From Lineus longissimus (lineage: Eukaryota > Nemertea > Pilidiophora > Heteronemertea > Lineidae): 64,000 nucleotides of DNA. Under the pieces are notes generated by a model that ran no database searches, was not told the origin of the DNA, and saw only the letters and a program-made list of their open reading frames with translations. Below are positions 22,378 through 35,566 of this stretch, in pieces; the first letter of the stretch is position 1; every line of letters starts with the position of its first letter. Position numbers and translations under genes: made by a program. The DNA lies in NCBI RefSeq assembly GCF_910592395.1, contig NC_088319.1, positions 12,710,001 through 12,774,000 on the forward strand. Direction: 5' to 3'.

Positions 22378-24399
22378 ATGACCAATCTCTTTAGCCCAGA
22401 TCTCCAGTACCAGGGCTGGTCACCCCTCCATTTCGCCTCCGCCTACGGAGACCTCTGCCGGCTGAAACAACTACTGGGTGATGGCGCAGATCCCAATTAC
22501 ATGACACCGGGAAAGACACCACTGCACTGCGCATGCGAAACCGGAAACTTACAAATTATTGAAGCTCTCATCGAAGGTGGCGCGGATCCGAATGCTTTGA
22601 CATTTGACCCGGAAAGAGAAGGAATGTGTCCGTTGTATATCGCGTATATATTTGGCCACAAGCATATTCTGAAAAGATTGATGCAACTCGGGGCAAAAAT
22701 GAACAAACAGATTACGGAGTTGCATTTGGCTGTCTTGTTCTCTGAATTAGACAACGTTGACGCCATTTTGAAACGCGAAACTACAGACGTGAATGTACGG
22801 GATTATGACGAAAAGACACCTCTCCACGTGGCAGCAAAACATGGCCTTTTTAGCGTTGCTAGCAAATTGCTTCAACCAGATGCGTGCGCAGTGAATGTAT
22901 TCGATAGAGGCGGGAGAACCCCGCTTGATTTTGTGGTCGAGCACAGAATCAAGCAGATATTCAAGACAGATGTTGAGGAGAACGAAAAGCCGCCCCCTCC
23001 GGTTGAGACGAGGCCGCGAAGTCTGATTGGCACGCCCAAGAAATCCAACATCCTCAGCTCAAACCCTCCGCTGGTAGACAATCATCAGATTACCCCTCCA
23101 TACAAGACATACTTAGACAAGGAATCAAAAGACGTCATCATGTGTATGTCGAATGGCTACATGAGTTTCATCAAGCTCATGTTGGAAAAAGCTGACATCA
23201 AACGTGAAAGAGATACTCGGGGCTATAGCCTCCTTCACCGAGCAGCAGACGCCAGTGACTTTTCCCTTGCAAAGCTCCTGGTCGGTCATGATAGGTCCTG
23301 TATTGATGACATCACAACTATTGAAGGGAAAACAGCCCTTCATTTTGCATGCGACAGGGGTAGTGAGCGCCTTGTAAAGTTTTTACTGGACAGTGGTGCA
23401 TCTGTGAATGTTTTGACGGACAGGGATGTGACGCCATTGCACCTAGCCATCAGAGGTAAACACAGAGATATCGTCAAGAAATTGTTAATGAAAGGGGCTG
23501 AGACAGACGTCATTGACTCATACAGAGGCCACACCCCTATCCACTCCGCTGTCATCAACAATGCTAATGATGTTGTTGAACTTCTCTTGGCACACGGCGC
23601 AAATATCGACATCCGGGAGCGGTGGAATAAATACACCATCTTACATCTTGCGTGGAAAAGCGATAACATGGCCCAAATCGATAACTTATTGGAGAACCAC
23701 TTGACAATCATGGATGCAGCAGACGTAAATGGCCTCACCACATTTTTGACAATTGTTTATGATTTCGTCCAGGCCGAGCCCTCTTCTCCGAGGACGTACA
23801 ACAAAGCAAAATACGCTGCGCCTCTGATGAGTTTAGCCAATCATGGCTGCCTCCTGTCCAGTTCACTTTTGGCAGTTTATCAGAAGAACCCCACCATTCA
23901 CGTCACGGATCTAATCTTCGATGTTTACTGCAAGGAAAACAGGGACAAGATCGGTCATCACCTGACAATACTACTCCTCGGTATCGCTTGCGGAACCTAC
24001 GACACCATAGATAAAAAATTAATCCAGGAACTGTGTTATTGTCGCCATATTGATATGTTACGTCACGTCCGGGTGTGCGGTTTCAGAAGCTTCAAGCGGA
24101 AGGAGCTCCGCAACATCAAAGATGCCGGTTTAGTAGAAATTGTTGACGCTGAAGTCCTTAACTTGAAAGATATGTGCAGACTGACGGTCAGACGTCTGCT
24201 TTTGGCTGTTCAAAATGTGGATTTGGGGAAATCGGAGAATGGAACCCGCGGCCCTTTTCATCGTCTGCTGCAGAAGTTCCCGCATTTTTTAAAGCGTCGA
24301 ACTCCAGAACGTAGCCTACAGCTCTGGCGGATTCAGGCACTTCCTGTTCCATCTACAGTCAAGAGATTCTTGTCCTTCAGTATGTATCCTGAGCAATAG
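22378..24399 (+). CDS. Ankyrin-repeat protein with extended SOCS box, copy 2 (ASB-like)
   Basis: Tandem paralogue of the upstream gene, similar along its whole length. The exon begins after the acceptor at 22340 and enters in phase 2, as in copy 1. The first ATG in it is 22378 (GAGATGACC), giving 673 aa; a longer N-terminus from an upstream exon is possible. The frame upstream of the acceptor has no ATG start. Ankyrin repeats run from about residue 15 to 460, with WSPLHFASAYGDL, TPLHCACETGNLQIIEALI, TALHFACDRGSERLVKFLL, TPLHLAIRGKHRDIVKKLL and TPIHSAVINNANDVVELLL. A Pro-rich linker (about 195-240) interrupts them. The tail holds a BC box (LKDMCRLTVRRLL) and a Cul5-like box with a good LPVP (RIQALPVPSTVKRFL). 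The spacing from the BC-box Cys to LP is about 55 residues, the same as copy 1 and much longer than a standard SOCS box. Likely role: Cul5 ligase adaptor; target unknown. Confidence 0.8.
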   Translation: MTNLFSPDLQYQGWSPLHFASAYGDLCRLKQLLGDGADPNYMTPGKTPLHCACETGNLQIIEALIEGGADPNALTFDPEREGMCPLYIAYIFGHKHILKRLMQLGAKMNKQITELHLAVLFSELDNVDAILKRETTDVNVRDYDEKTPLHVAAKHGLFSVASKLLQPDACAVNVFDRGGRTPLDFVVEHRIKQIFKTDVEENEKPPPPVETRPRSLIGTPKKSNILSSNPPLVDNHQITPPYKTYLDKESKDVIMCMSNGYMSFIKLMLEKADIKRERDTRGYSLLHRAADASDFSLAKLLVGHDRSCIDDITTIEGKTALHFACDRGSERLVKFLLDSGASVNVLTDRDVTPLHLAIRGKHRDIVKKLLMKGAETDVIDSYRGHTPIHSAVINNANDVVELLLAHGANIDIRERWNKYTILHLAWKSDNMAQIDNLLENHLTIMDAADVNGLTTFLTIVYDFVQAEPSSPRTYNKAKYAAPLMSLANHGCLLSSSLLAVYQKNPTIHVTDLIFDVYCKENRDKIGHHLTILLLGIACGTYDTIDKKLIQELCYCRHIDMLRHVRVCGFRSFKRKELRNIKDAGLVEIVDAEVLNLKDMCRLTVRRLLLAVQNVDLGKSENGTRGPFHRLLQKFPHFLKRRTPERSLQLWRIQALPVPSTVKRFLSFSMYPEQ

Positions 24400-25975
24400 C
24401 TTTATTGATTGGACTAGCTTGGTTAAACTTGCTGAGGCCGACTGATGGGGAAACTGAAAGTACCTTTGCGAGAAGGACTCTTCGTAAACTGCTCTTGACG
24501 ATTATGATGGTGTCGCGAGTTAGTTCATCAACATTCGACCTTTATCTCACAATAATTGCATGTCAACATGTCACATTCACATCATTTTATCTTCATTCAT
24601 ACGCATACACTTGTCACAGATGTCCGTTTTCTTTATATATCTTCAAATGTTTGGTTCAACCCGACAATTGTAAAAACAGTAACTTCACTCTGATTTGGAA
24701 AAAGACCACCATGTTTGACCTCAACACAAAGGTGTTCAAACACTTCTTTAAATATATTTTTGCTCATGCCGATCCACCGTCGTTGTGCGTACACTATCCT
24801 TCACCGCCCATCGGCCGTTACGGGCTGTTACTTTATCGGTAGTCTCCCTGCATTCCCTTCCTTTCTCACGCCTCCTCTGTCGCGACAACACTAACATTAC
24901 ACTCACTCGTGGTTGTCGCACGAGAGACGCACTGAAAGCCATCATAATTGAAGACCACGTGTTCAATGAGTAACAGTTCCAGGGATCCTGACCTGACCCA
25001 AATGCACAGTGCATTTTGTATATAAGAAGTGTAACCTGATCCGAAGGTTGGCACTATCGATTCAGGCCGTCATTCAATTACTCGTGTCGAGCAATTTGAT
25101 TGGCCACCCGTTTATGATGAGGCGTCCGACAGATTACCTGGCGGGAGTTATCGGTGGTGAAAAGAGGAGACTTTAGGACTGATATTCACCGCCGATAAGT
25201 CGGCATGTTTTTGCTTTGAATATCATCTTTATAACCACGATTAGAAGTTTAAGGCAACATGGAGATACTGCATTTTACCATTGTCACGGCAATACTGCCT
25301 GTATCTCAGTTAATACGTTGAATACGTCCTAATTTTCATATTCAATAGGCACATCTGATAAGCATTACACTCAATGATAGAAAACTCTGCGATGGGATTT
25401 GATAACAACTAGTTTTATTTACAAAATCAACGACATCAGCAATCAATTTGACAAATCAACATGTGCACAAAGGTATAGATACCGTTATAAGCACAGTGCA
25501 GAGTATCAGTAGAATTTTACTTTTGTTTTTTTAATACATCTCAGTTTCACATAAAAATCATTATGCCATGACCATGCATGCATTCACTGAACTAAAAGCA
25601 AAGAGGTTTGTTTCGATGCTTCAGTTTGTTTTCCGGCTATTTTTCAAATAAATCACTTCAATCGACCAGTTTATTTCAGAAAGGTATTTTCTCTCATCTT
25701 ACAATCATTATTACGTCCCATAGGATAGCACACAGGAGGCATTCTAATTCTCCTAATTATAATAGGTCTACCATAAATCTATAACTCTAAAAGGTCACAC
25801 AGGAAAATCTAAATGATGCCATTTCCCTACGCCCATCGACTGTAAAGATATTCGTACATGTCAGAGAACAATAACATTAAAAATTCGAATGAATGATGGA
25901 AATCTGTGACACCTTTATGTGTTATTAATTTATGGTAAGAGTCTACAAGCACATGTACAGTGGCATAGAACGTGT
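24400..25975. other. Convergent 3' flanks of ankyrin copy 2 and the Hes gene
   Basis: No gene seen. It probably holds the 3' UTRs of copy 2 (plus) and Hes (minus). TTTATT at 25670-25675, AATAAA on the minus strand about 300 nt past the Hes stop, is the best Hes poly(A) candidate. Confidence 0.45.
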
Positions 25976-28900
25976 TCACCACGGCCTCCAGACGTCGCCA
26001 CCATCGGGCTGTCTGACATTCAGCCCAAAACCGTTGTCGTGATAAAAGAGAGGTGATGGAACCTCGCCCTGGAGCGGACTCGTCTTTTGTGCGAATTGTC
26101 CTTCGGGCGAACACACCTGGTAACCGTCCGCGGGCGATGACAAGGAGGACACGGGGATGTCAACTGCGGAAGTGTTGTTCCTGTTGAAGCTAGCAGCGCC
26201 ACCTGGATATGATACTCTGGTCCATGATCCTCCTTGGTTTGAGAGTAAGACGGGTGAGGAGCGGGGCGAGTAGTCGTCTGCGTAACTGTTTGAAGGGTGG
26301 AGTTTCGGTGAGCTGACTGAAGGTGGCGGCGTCAACGAGAGACAATTCTGGTTGATTGTCGACAGAGGTGACGCCGCCTGGCGGAGCGGGTGTCTTCGCA
26401 GCGGCGCGTTCTCTTGCCCAGGGGGAGTTTGATGAAGACCTCTGGTGGTCATCTGGTAAGGTGATGACGCTATTGACTTTGACAGTTTCTGTTGCGGTGA
26501 CGCCAGGTGAACTTTTCCTTCCCGTTGGGTCCGTTTCGTTCCTTTGTCAGCACCCTCTCTACAACTCGATGACTGCATACAGTTGGCGAGGTGGTCAAGG
26601 AGCTTAAGTTTCGTTGACTCGTCGATGCATTCGTTCTCCTTTGTCAGGAATGATGTCACTTCCTGTGCGCATGTGTAAAATCCACTCTTATACTTGTTGA
26701 TGACGTCAGAGTCTGTTGTAGCGGCAGCTGAAACACAAGAAAGGGTAGCATAAGACATTTGTTGATTTAATGATAAATGCAGAGAAGGAAAAACTTCGGG
26801 ATAGGACCAATATAAAATGAATTGCAAAATCATAGGCTGTACAGCTTGAAGTCGGTGACGCCATGACACAGTCAGCAGTCGAAAACTGGACAAAGTCTTG
26901 TATTGAAAACGGGTATATCTTTAATTTCACCCTCAACAATATATTCTTATCTGACATTATGCAGGCCGCCGCTGACAATCCAATTTTTCATCAATATTTC
27001 AAAAACATAAACAAAACATTTGATTTTGAGTTTGACGTCATATATCGTCTGCTCACCTGTGACTTGTTGTTTTTGGATATTCCTGATGTACTTGACCGTC
27101 ATCTCCAACACGTCTGCTTTCTCCAGCTTGTTCTTTGGCGACGTCTGCAAAAAGAATATAATGGTCAGATGGACGAGTTTCAAGAAGTGAATTAGATTTC
27201 TTCAAAAAGCTTGATGTTGGCCAAATGTTGGGGTGATGACTACTTTTGAAAAACGCCCATATGCAGTTGGATACGGACTAAAAGTTTGATACTCTTTCCT
27301 AGTCGAAGAAATTATGAAGCAGCTGACGGGAGCCTTCTCAATGAAAATGATCAACCACAACTAGCTGAAGAGGATGAGCTGAACAATTTTGAAGGGTTGT
27401 TCTGGTGCGGTATGTGGAAATTAAGTGTTTCATTGATGTCACAATTGAATCCGACCAATTTGAAGTGTGTCAAAGATCGGCTGGTGCGTGCCATCGACAA
27501 AGGACCCCACAGCACAAGTAGTGATGAAAATTCAATGCGAATGGTCCACATGTGCTCAACAAGTATGCGGTCCGTTGCTGTTTTGTTTAAGATGTATAAA
27601 GTTAAGAACTCGGATGTGATCATGAAATGGGAATTTGGTCGGAGGGAAGATTGTAGAGTTGTCACCGACAGCCACTTTAGTTGTTTTACTGAGTATCTGT
27701 GCTCTTGTCTGCATGCTGCCATGAAACACGGCATTATTCTGTGCTTTTTCAGAAGATAAATGTCAAACAGGACGATGATGCCATTCAACAGGTTCGGGAC
27801 CCGCAAATGATGACTTAGAACGCGGGCAATCGGCGGACTTTATCCCTCTTGTCTGTTATTGATCCCGGTATCAACAGTTGAACAGACATCGTGCAAGTCG
27901 AAAGCTCAATTATTAACCGGTATACAAAGTTTAGGTCTAAGGAAAGTACTGAATTTAATGTTTTCCTTTAATTCCGCCTGCTATGTGCTGATATCATTTC
28001 GCTTTTGAAAATTTTCCGGTCAGTTGCAGAATATTTAAAAATATCCTTTTTGTCTTGTTCACATAATTGATCAATTAGTATGATTAGTAGAAAAGGATCT
28101 TACCTGTTTATTCAAGACACCAACGACAAGCATCTTGAGTTGACTCAGACTGTTATTTATGCGCGCTCGGCGTCGTTTCTCTATCAACGGTTTGTTCATC
28201 TGCAATTATAATATGTGGACAGGGTGTTATAACTACATGAACAATTTTCGAAATTTTGTATACAAAAATCCTTGAACCGGGGAGTTAAACTCCTTACCTG
28301 AATAAAAAGACCAAAAAAACAAGTGGGGTCATTTGCCATTTTGGCGCAAAAATTAAGAAAAAAATCGTTTCGCGCCACCTTGACGTAACTTTTTTTGTCA
28401 ACGCCCGGCGCCATGTGGCGTGGTGACGTAATATTGTTTCTTTCCAATTTAGCGCCATTCAGAATGAGCGTATTAGCCACGAGCGGTTAACACGCGCTTA
28501 AAGATTAGCGGCTTAGAACGTGACAGCTGGCTAGCCCATAAATAAACTCAAGAGTGTTTTGACATCTTTTTTGTGTTTTTTGCCAAGTTTGTGAGGGACA
28601 AATACAAAGTCACCAAGGCGCGAGTCAGCTGTTGAATGCAAAATGTTAAGAAAACACCTGTTTTTATGAGGGTACCATAGTTGTAAAGATTGACTTGACA
28701 TTGAGAAATAATTGAAAAGATAATTTCCATGTAAGAACGGAATTTGTAAGTCCTGTGATAAAACACCAACATTGGCCAGAAACATTAAAAATGTGAACAC
28801 ACCTAGGCTACACAATGAAAAAAACCCATAGAAATGAGGATGTTTAACCTGCTGTTGCCTGGTAAGACAAGATGAAATGTGAGATTTTGCTTTACAAGAA

Positions 28901-29260
28901 CATTGAATGACTTTGATAAAGGAATGCGGTTCAATCCACGGTTTCCAGGTAAAGTATAGAAGAAGAGGTTATATCAAACAGGCAAGTCGTCAGTTTGAGT
29001 TACACGAATTCGCCGATAGGGTTCTCTCCACATCTTACAATACATCGAAACTAGACCATGCACCTACCTCATGCCTATAGCCTCCCTTTAAAAGGAACGG
29101 AAACGCGGTAAGAAACTAACACTATCAGATAGAAAATTGAAATGCGGAATAATAATATCATGCGTACCTTTCTGTTCTCTCCCAAACTGTCAGTTGGAGA
29201 TACCGCCCTGTCGAAGTCATACATGATATCATTGTCGTTCTCTCTTCCTTGTAAAGTCAT
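25976..29260 (-). CDS. hes: Hes/Her family bHLH-Orange transcriptional repressor
   Basis: A nuclear repressor that recruits Groucho/TLE and usually acts downstream of Notch. The exons on the minus strand are 29260-29168, 28199-28104, 27144-27057 and 26727-25976, with GT-AG junctions and continuous phase. They give 342 aa. The intron positions match my memory of vertebrate HES1 (31, 32 and 29 codons plus a last exon). Exon 2 encodes the basic region and helix 1 (NKPLIEKRRRARINNSLSQL) with the hallmark Pro35. Exon 3 encodes the loop and helix 2 (KLEKADVLEMTVKYIRNIQ). Exon 4 begins with the Orange domain (INKYKSGFYTCAQEVTSFL, about 98-145), followed by a Pro/Ser-rich region and a C-terminal WRPW. 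A TATA box lies about 70 nt upstream of the ATG. Subfamily (Hes1/4-like against a lineage-specific Hes duplicate) cannot be decided here. Confidence 0.95.
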
Positions 29261-29327
29261 GCTATCAACAATTGTCAAGTTCCAATGAATGTTAGAATAG
29301 GTTTGAATTTCGCACACTTTCTCCAAC

Positions 29328-29335
29328 CTTTTATA
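29328..29335 (-). promoter_or_regulatory. TATA box of the Hes gene
   Basis: TATAAAAG on the minus strand, about 70 nt upstream of the Hes start codon. This places transcription start near 29300 with a 5' UTR of about 40 nt. An inverted CCAAT box (CCAAT on the plus strand near 29374) lies about 40 bp further upstream. Confidence 0.6.
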
Positions 29336-29411
29336 CGGACCACCGAACCACCTGTGTTGTTGCCACGGTGTGAACCAATCAGATGGCAATTCGACAATCA
29401 CGAGGGTCCGG

Positions 29412-30578
29412 GGCACGCGCTAGGCGATTACGTTACCAAGGCGCGTGGCGGGTCGGGCTTAATTCCAACAATAGCATTTGAGCTTTGATGAAAGTTTGTT
29501 ATTGTTTGTCTCAAGCCACTTGGAACTTAACCGCCAAGCTCCCATAGTGTTGCGTTGTCACTCCCAAAGGACGCGAAAACCGTGAAATGATCGTCTCGGC
29601 GCTGTCTCGTGCTAAGAACAAAGCAGAGATGGACTAATACATGTAGAATGTGACATGGCCTGGACGTCGAATTCGAGTCTAATTGGGCATTGTTTTAGAA
29701 ATGACCGGTTCTGCTTTAAATTCTTGTTCCTCTACCTGTCTAAGGAGACACGCGGATAAGGAAGCAGCTTTGGTACCTAAGTCAAATAATTTGCCTATTC
29801 TTAAGTATGACATGCATCGGTACTAGTATTAGACTAATTGAGATTGTTTTAGAAATGAAAGATTTTCTGCTAGATTTGTTCCTCTATCCTGTTTTAGGAC
29901 ACCCGGGTCCGGATAAGGAAGCAGCTGTAAGTACGAAAGTCAAATAATTTGTCTGTTCTTAAGTATGACATGCATCGATACTATATTATTATCAATATGG
30001 CTAGACGCACTTGCCACAAAGGCATAAAAACATTATTCACAAAACAAAAATCATCTCTAGTCGTTCACAGGACGCGTCCTTTTTAGAGTGGCTTTCCATG
30101 TTTTCTTTGCTATTAAACGGTGACGAAAGTGCCATGAACTAAAAGCAGAAACTAGAGGGTCAAATTGGTCATCTTCAGGTGTCTAAATCTAATATGCGCA
30201 ATTAGAGGACCGGGTCGTGTTAGATTCAGGATTAAACATTCTTGTCTGATCTGTCACCTCTTAAGAAAGATTAAGTAACTAAGCATGAATAGCGTCGATG
30301 TACTGTGAGATGGGAGGGACCTCTATTGGCGACTTCGTGTAACTCACTTGACTTACTCCTGCCGACACTCTCCCGTTATCAGCCGCCTGGCACGTGACTA
30401 GCCTTGACCAATCAACAGGTTGACGATAAAACAAGGATTTGATAACAATGGGAGCGTGGCACGTGGCGGGGGCATAAAGACAATCATTTCACAAGTCGTT
30501 GACGGGCTCAACAGATGTAATAATTGGCGCCATTGTCCCCATGAGAAGTCAGCCGGCTGTGAGTGCGCGCTGTGAGAA
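29412..30578. promoter_or_regulatory. Upstream cluster of Hes-type and Su(H)-type binding words
   Basis: GGCACGCGC at 29412-29420 and its inverted form GCGCGTGGC at 29441-29449 contain CACGCG, the class C site preferred by Hes proteins. Palindromic CACGTG E-boxes lie at 30391-30396 and 30460-30465, both preceded by GG. TGTGAGAA at 30571-30578 fits the Su(H)/CBF1 consensus YGTGRGAA. All are upstream of the Hes gene, so they fit Notch input and autorepression. This is motif reading only. Confidence 0.4.
29677..29983 (+). repeat. 154-bp tandem duplication upstream of Hes
   Basis: Unit 1 is 29677-29831 and unit 2 is 29832-29983. Shared words in order are TTGTTTTAGAAATGA, TTGTTCCTCTA, GGATAAGGAAGCAGCT, AAGTCAAATAATTTG and TTCTTAAGTATGACATGCAT. 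The copies differ by scattered substitutions and a few short indels. Confidence 0.9.
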
Positions 30579-31750
30579 AATGACTGGCGTCTAATATTTT
30601 CTCGGTTTAATTGAAAATGATACCCTATCATCAAGAATTATTAGAACATTATACCACTGATTCATGATACACATCACATCTTGTGTTCGCCTCGAAGGTG
30701 AAATTTTGTTTCTTTTAGGGTCATGGTGCAAATTGATGATCTTGGATATCAGGACTGTTATGCCAATTTTGGATGTAAAAAGAGCGTGCTATCTCCTCGC
30801 TTGAAAAAGCTGATATTTAACAACGACATGATCATTAAATTGGTTTTTAGTGTTCTTTGTACATGTTATTGTGAATTTGCCTACTGTGGGTCAATATGCC
30901 ATCATATTATGCACTCTCAAGACTCCGGGCCTGAGCTTGTGTAACGTGTTTGATGATCCTCATATATACCTAGTCTTTTTTCGAACAACACACTAGACAA
31001 CTAGCGAGTCAATGACTTTTTCTTGCTTGTATTCCCTAAGCAAAGAGAGAAAGCAACACAATTTACCCCCCCCCCCCCCCCACACACAATCGACCGATCC
31101 CATGGACCTCTGGTTACTCAAAGCATGGACGTTATCCTCGAGATCAGCCGAATGCTCCTCCCCTCGCACTCGTTAGGCCTACATATAATTAAGCTTGGTC
31201 ATAATTGCTGGACAGTGGTACACAAAAGATCATAGAGTCTCTTGTAACTGCAAGAATACAATTCAATAGAACCACAAGTTTAGAACAGAATGTGAAGTAC
31301 ATGTATTGGGATTGGTTGTGACTTTGTCTCAGGTCATTATATGTGACCCACCACGACTGTGACAAAATGAGTCCCATGTCGCACCCAAGATGAGCCTTAA
31401 ATGGCACCAGGACATAATAGAAGAAATTGATGTACTCAGATGTCACAAAAGGCAGACAACAGTGAAATGAACAACAGTCCGTCTCAATCTGTCAACCGGG
31501 TACCATCGTAATGTGGCTCCAATGTTCTGCTAAGTAAAATAAGCCTTTCCCATTCGCACCCCGTCATTCGTTCTGGCAAATATAATAAGCCGCTATTCTC
31601 ACGCACATCAAAATTTAACATTGTCAGTAGCACTGCCTTGTACACATATTTTCTCCGACAAAAGTGCGCGTTGCGTACCGATACTTCAAGGTCAAAACCG
31701 GTTTCAGATTTCGGCTTTCTTACCCTGTTTTCTCTCCCAAAAGCAACAAA
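30579..31750. other. Spacer between Hes and TPI
   Basis: No exon seen. A 16-C run followed by a CA repeat lies at 31066-31088. The 150 bp before TPI should contain its promoter and 5' UTR; no TATA box is evident. Confidence 0.45.
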
Positions 31751-33644
<1,894 letters not shown>

Positions 33645-35566
33645 GACAATATCCTATCAATATCAGGGTTCAGGGAAGGAAGACGCAGGCTCCTGCCATT
33701 GTCGTAGATTAATTAAACCATCTGAAAAATTACAATTGTTTGCTGTAACTTTACTACTCTTTATCGACTCAAAATATTTTTCTTGATGGACAAATACATG
33801 TACATGCATGTCAAAAAGATATTTCTTTACCGCCCAAACGTTGTCTCAAAGTCAAAATGAAAGTTGGGTTTCAGCAAACAATAATTTTTCGAGGACAGAA
33901 TTTTATGTATTGTACTTGCTGTAGATTTAGGCTGTAGGTTGCATTTCTCCGCTTTTGTGATTGAACAGTTTTACTCTAACTCATGCATGTTGTGTGAGTT
34001 TAAATGGGGATAGTGATTAGTTGAGGGGTTTCATCACATGTACAATCTGAACTGTGTCCCTAATTACTGGGACTCACTACTAGGAGTTTTTTTTGCGGCT
34101 ACTTTAGTGCTTATGTTGAAGAGGGAGAGTTTAATATCATGTGCTATTATTCTATTTATTTTGTTTATGAACTCTGATTAAGTTTGGACAGAAATGTTAC
34201 TAAAACTGGACAGAAAGGTTACTACATGCATTCAAAATGTAACTATACCCATGTGCACTTGACTTGGTGGTCACCACTCATGTCTGAATCAAGATTGAAC
34301 TGGAAAGTTCCAGCTTTAAAACAAGTGCCAACTGACTTAAACTTCTGCGTTACTTATTTTAGAACTTTGTTTATGGTGTAGATATGGGTCTGCTGAATGG
34401 AATACCTTTTGGAAGTTCAGGGTACACAAACATAAGCATCGTAACTTGGTCTAATTAGCAAGAAACAGTACTTGTGACTTAATTGATTATTTACCGTACA
34501 ATGTTGTAATTATAAGAGACGTTACCACTGTATTATTATCGCATTCAATCCTAGATTGATGATTAAAAATGTCCTTACATAAAATTAGTGTGATGCCCAT
34601 GTTCATTATTGATGCTGTTGGATTACTCCGAGCTTCTGGCTGTCGTCAGTAGTTCACAGTTGCACACTTGAAATTGGATATCGGAATGGTTGTCTCTTCC
34701 TAGATGTGTATTCTATCTGACTTCTGTGATCAGAACTTCACAACAAAAGGACAGTAATATATGGATGGAGAAGACCAATATGAGGAGAAAACGAGGACGG
34801 CCTGTTCAAACAAAAGGCTTGATTGATCAGTTGGTACAGCTCGGCAACTGTCACTGTTGGAGGGTCCAATCTTAGAGAACTACTCGTCCAGCTCGATCAA
34901 TGAGGTACATTAAAGAGGGTCTGTCGGATTAGAATGAAAGCCGTGGTCCTTGTACCAGAGTGTATACATGCATGCCATGGCAAGTGGACCCCATACCTCT
35001 GGTAATGCCACTTAGACACGTTTTTGAAAGGTTTTACAGTTGGCATTTAAAGGTGCACCCTGATCTTCCAGTCTGTGTTGCAGCGTAAATGTTTGTGTGT
35101 GACACTTTTGCCCAGTGGTTGGGATCATCATAGCCTCTGATCAATGTCTGGTTGTAGGGGTTTGGGGTGGGGTATTTAGAGTGAGGGACACAAATACAGA
35201 TGATTAACCTTGATAGATAAAACTTGAAACAGAAGTGCTTTATAAAACATACGTTTTATTCAATTTAAAGATGTGAATACAATATAATTTGCACCAAATG
35301 TTAATATCACACCGAGACAATGTGAAAACAATGATTTGTTGAAATAAAATAGAACCAAAGTTTAAAAGAAAGGTTATTTTGAAGAAGTGCACATCTAACA
35401 CTAACAGCCTAATTCATGTACATGTACTGCCATTGCCATGACAACAACAGCATTGCTTGTTGCCATGACACCGCTTCCTTAATAAATCATCAATTGTTTA
35501 CATAATGTAAATTCCTTTGAACATCAAAGCTTCACTTTGATATACATGGAGCACCACTGTCAATCA
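33645..35566. other. Convergent 3' flanks of TPI and Brambleberry
   Basis: No gene. TPI could end at an ATTAAA at 34562-34567 (long 3' UTR) or earlier near 33714. The minus-strand Brambleberry transcript could end at TTTATT 35255-35260, AATAAA in its sense, about 310 nt past its stop. Confidence 0.45.
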
